Part shown: one piece after another, positions 62,868 through 64,000 of the stretch
How the letters are laid out: every line of letters begins with the position of its first letter
Numbering within the stretch: position 1 is the stretch's first letter
Assembly (NCBI GenBank): GCA_046328505.1
Contig: JAXLWL010000002.1
Location: forward strand, 744,001-808,000
Source of the DNA: JBDHWG01 sp046328505
Lineage (GTDB): Bacteria; Chloroflexota; Anaerolineae; Epilineales; JAHCIE01
Direction of reading: 5' to 3'
Length of the DNA stretch: 64,000 nucleotides
Notes under the pieces: generated by a model
Told to the model about the DNA's origin: nothing
The model's input: the letters and a program-made list of their open reading frames with translations, nothing else
The model's database searches: none
Program-made: the position numbers and the translations under genes

Positions 62868-64000
62868 TCAGTTGCTCGTCTGCGGCGCCAGGCTGTCGCG
62901 GATGCGGGCGACAGCAGCCGCGGCTTCCGTCTCGCCGCGCCAGCTTAGCAGCTCCGAAAGGAAAGCCATCTGGCCCACGACCGCCGCTTTCTCGCGTCTG
63001 AAACCACGGCGCTTAAACGCCTTGCTGTACGTGCGCTGTATGCTGTTCTCCGCTTGACTTGGCGACTTGCCGTCCCCAGCGAACTCCCCGGTGATGAGGG
63101 CGCGGACGAGCATCGCATCCGGCGCCGCGACGTCGTCGAAGAAGCGGCCCGTCGCCTTTTCAGATGCCAGAGACTGCTCGACGATGGCATCGAGGGCACG
63201 TAGCAGCTCACCGCGCTTCGGTCTATCGCCCTTAGCGTGGCCGAACCAGTCACACGTGACCCAATTGAGGACGTAGTAGGCATCCGGCACCCGTCCGGCC
63301 TCCTTCTCTAGTCGGATGGCCGCGTTGTACGACTGGGCTGCCTTTTCGAGGAGACGGCGGCGTTCAGCGTCGTCCCCACTTCCCAAAGCCCACCGCTTAT
63401 ATGCGCCGCCCTGGATGGCCTTCCGCATCGGTGTAGCCGCCAGGTCATCCAGCCAGGACAGGCGTTTCTCGGCATCTATAAGCAGCGCTTCCCAGGCGGC
63501 CCTCATCTGCTCCACAGCCTGCTCAACCCGCGCCTGATCGTCTCCATCCGCCGTCGGCCCCTGCTGCAGCCGCACCATCTCCTGGCGCAGCTCCTCCGCC
63601 CGACGCGCCTTCAAGCCGGCTAGCTGCTCGACGGCGCGCACAGGGACATCGTCGTCCGGCTCCGACTGGGCAAGCGCCCGCGTCAAGCAGGTGATGGCAT
63701 CATCCAGGGCGCCCAGATCCGCGTACAGAGCGCCGAGCGTGTACAGCATTTCGCCGTCGAGCCAGCGCCGCGGGAGATGCTGGTGCAGCGTGCGGACTCG
63801 GTACAGGTCGTCGGCGATCCTCGTCGCGTCCGCCGACGCCGCGCGTCGTCGCATGAGCCGTAGCTCGCGCAAGGGCTCCTGGCGGGAGACGTATACCGGA
63901 GGACTCGAGACGACGTGATCACCAGAACGGTACAGAGTGAAGCCCGTGTCGCCATAGATCTGATAAGCGCCCCAGGTGTTCACACCCTGAAAACGTCTAT
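62868..64000 (-). CDS. CHAT-protease C-terminal end with helical-repeat region, 5'-truncated by window edge
   Basis: The frame is open through the right edge of the window, so the true start is beyond 64000. The first visible residues N-T-W-G-A-Y-Q-I-Y-G-D match the end of CHAT (caspase-HetF) domains; the catalytic His and Cys lie outside. The rest, about 350 residues, is helical with TPR-like pairs (L-Y-T-L-G-A-L-Y-A-D-L-G, A-I-T-C-L-T-R-A) and a long charged segment, consistent with a TPR or TRAF-binding-type region. It is upstream of the caspase on the same strand. Confidence 0.75.
   Translation of the reverse strand, partial: RRFQGVNTWGAYQIYGDTGFTLYRSGDHVVSSPPVYVSRQEPLRELRLMRRRAASADATRIADDLYRVRTLHQHLPRRWLDGEMLYTLGALYADLGALDDAITCLTRALAQSEPDDDVPVRAVEQLAGLKARRAEELRQEMVRLQQGPTADGDDQARVEQAVEQMRAAWEALLIDAEKRLSWLDDLAATPMRKAIQGGAYKRWALGSGDDAERRRLLEKAAQSYNAAIRLEKEAGRVPDAYYVLNWVTCDWFGHAKGDRPKRGELLRALDAIVEQSLASEKATGRFFDDVAAPDAMLVRALITGEFAGDGKSPSQAENSIQRTYSKAFKRRGFRREKAAVVGQMAFLSELLSWRGETEAAAAVARIRDSLAPQTSN

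Overview
The window is GC-rich and gene-dense, and it looks like a chromosomal segment of a member of the Chloroflexota or a close relative. That assignment is an inference from gene content: Chloroflexota-style secreted small proteins, MalT-like and BTAD-like STAND regulators, a b6-type cytochrome b locus and a very large TSP3/LamG/Ig surface protein. No rRNA or tRNA gene was recognised, so there is no phylogenetic marker. 

Region 1 (1-7.3 kb): the end of an alpha/beta hydrolase; a carbohydrate ABC importer (binding lipoprotein plus two permeases, no ATPase in the window); a small winged-helix-like protein; glucuronate isomerase (uxaC). Together these suggest hexuronate uptake and use. On the other strand a NarL-type response regulator overlaps a small membrane protein. 

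Region 2 (7.6-26.5 kb): an energy-metabolism island. It holds a b6-type cytochrome b module; a selenocysteine formate dehydrogenase (in-frame UGA plus a clear SECIS hairpin) with its FeS subunit and an NrfD-type membrane subunit; a divergent hypCDEAB operon on the minus strand; and a group 1 [NiFe] hydrogenase operon (small, large, cytochrome b, DoxX-like, protease, HypF). The likely role is electron input from H2 and formate into the quinone pool. The cytochrome b subunit of the hydrogenase carries an N-terminal segment that looks like a degenerate P-type ATPase nucleotide-binding domain, which I consider the most novel single observation. 

Region 3 (26.5-36.6 kb): a mixed accessory region with a truncated phosphodiesterase, a membrane protein, a sulfatase with a C-terminal lectin-like domain, a truncated MalT-like regulator and three secreted proteins, one with YadA-head-like repeats and an S74 chaperone domain. 

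Region 4 (36.7-48.1 kb): one 3798-residue membrane-anchored or secreted protein, closed by a 16-bp perfect hairpin. 

Region 5 (48.5-53.8 kb): decayed sequence. It includes a frameshifted BTAD/STAND regulator, one copy of a 257-bp dispersed repeat (the other copy is near 36.2 kb), and a comM (Mg-chelatase-like) pseudogene interrupted by an IS630-family element whose inverted repeats and TA target duplication can be read directly. 

Region 6 (53.8-57.8 kb): two tandem paralogous SAM methyltransferases, an isoprenylcysteine-type membrane methyltransferase, a PPOX-type flavin/F420 protein and a frameshifted remnant. 

Region 7 (57.9-64 kb): two alpha/beta-hydrolase (lipase-like) genes, a caspase-like (C14) protease that appears split from its C-terminal half by a frameshift, and the C-terminal end of a CHAT-protease protein with a helical-repeat region. 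This resembles a protease/lipase effector locus and may be a conflict or programmed-death system.
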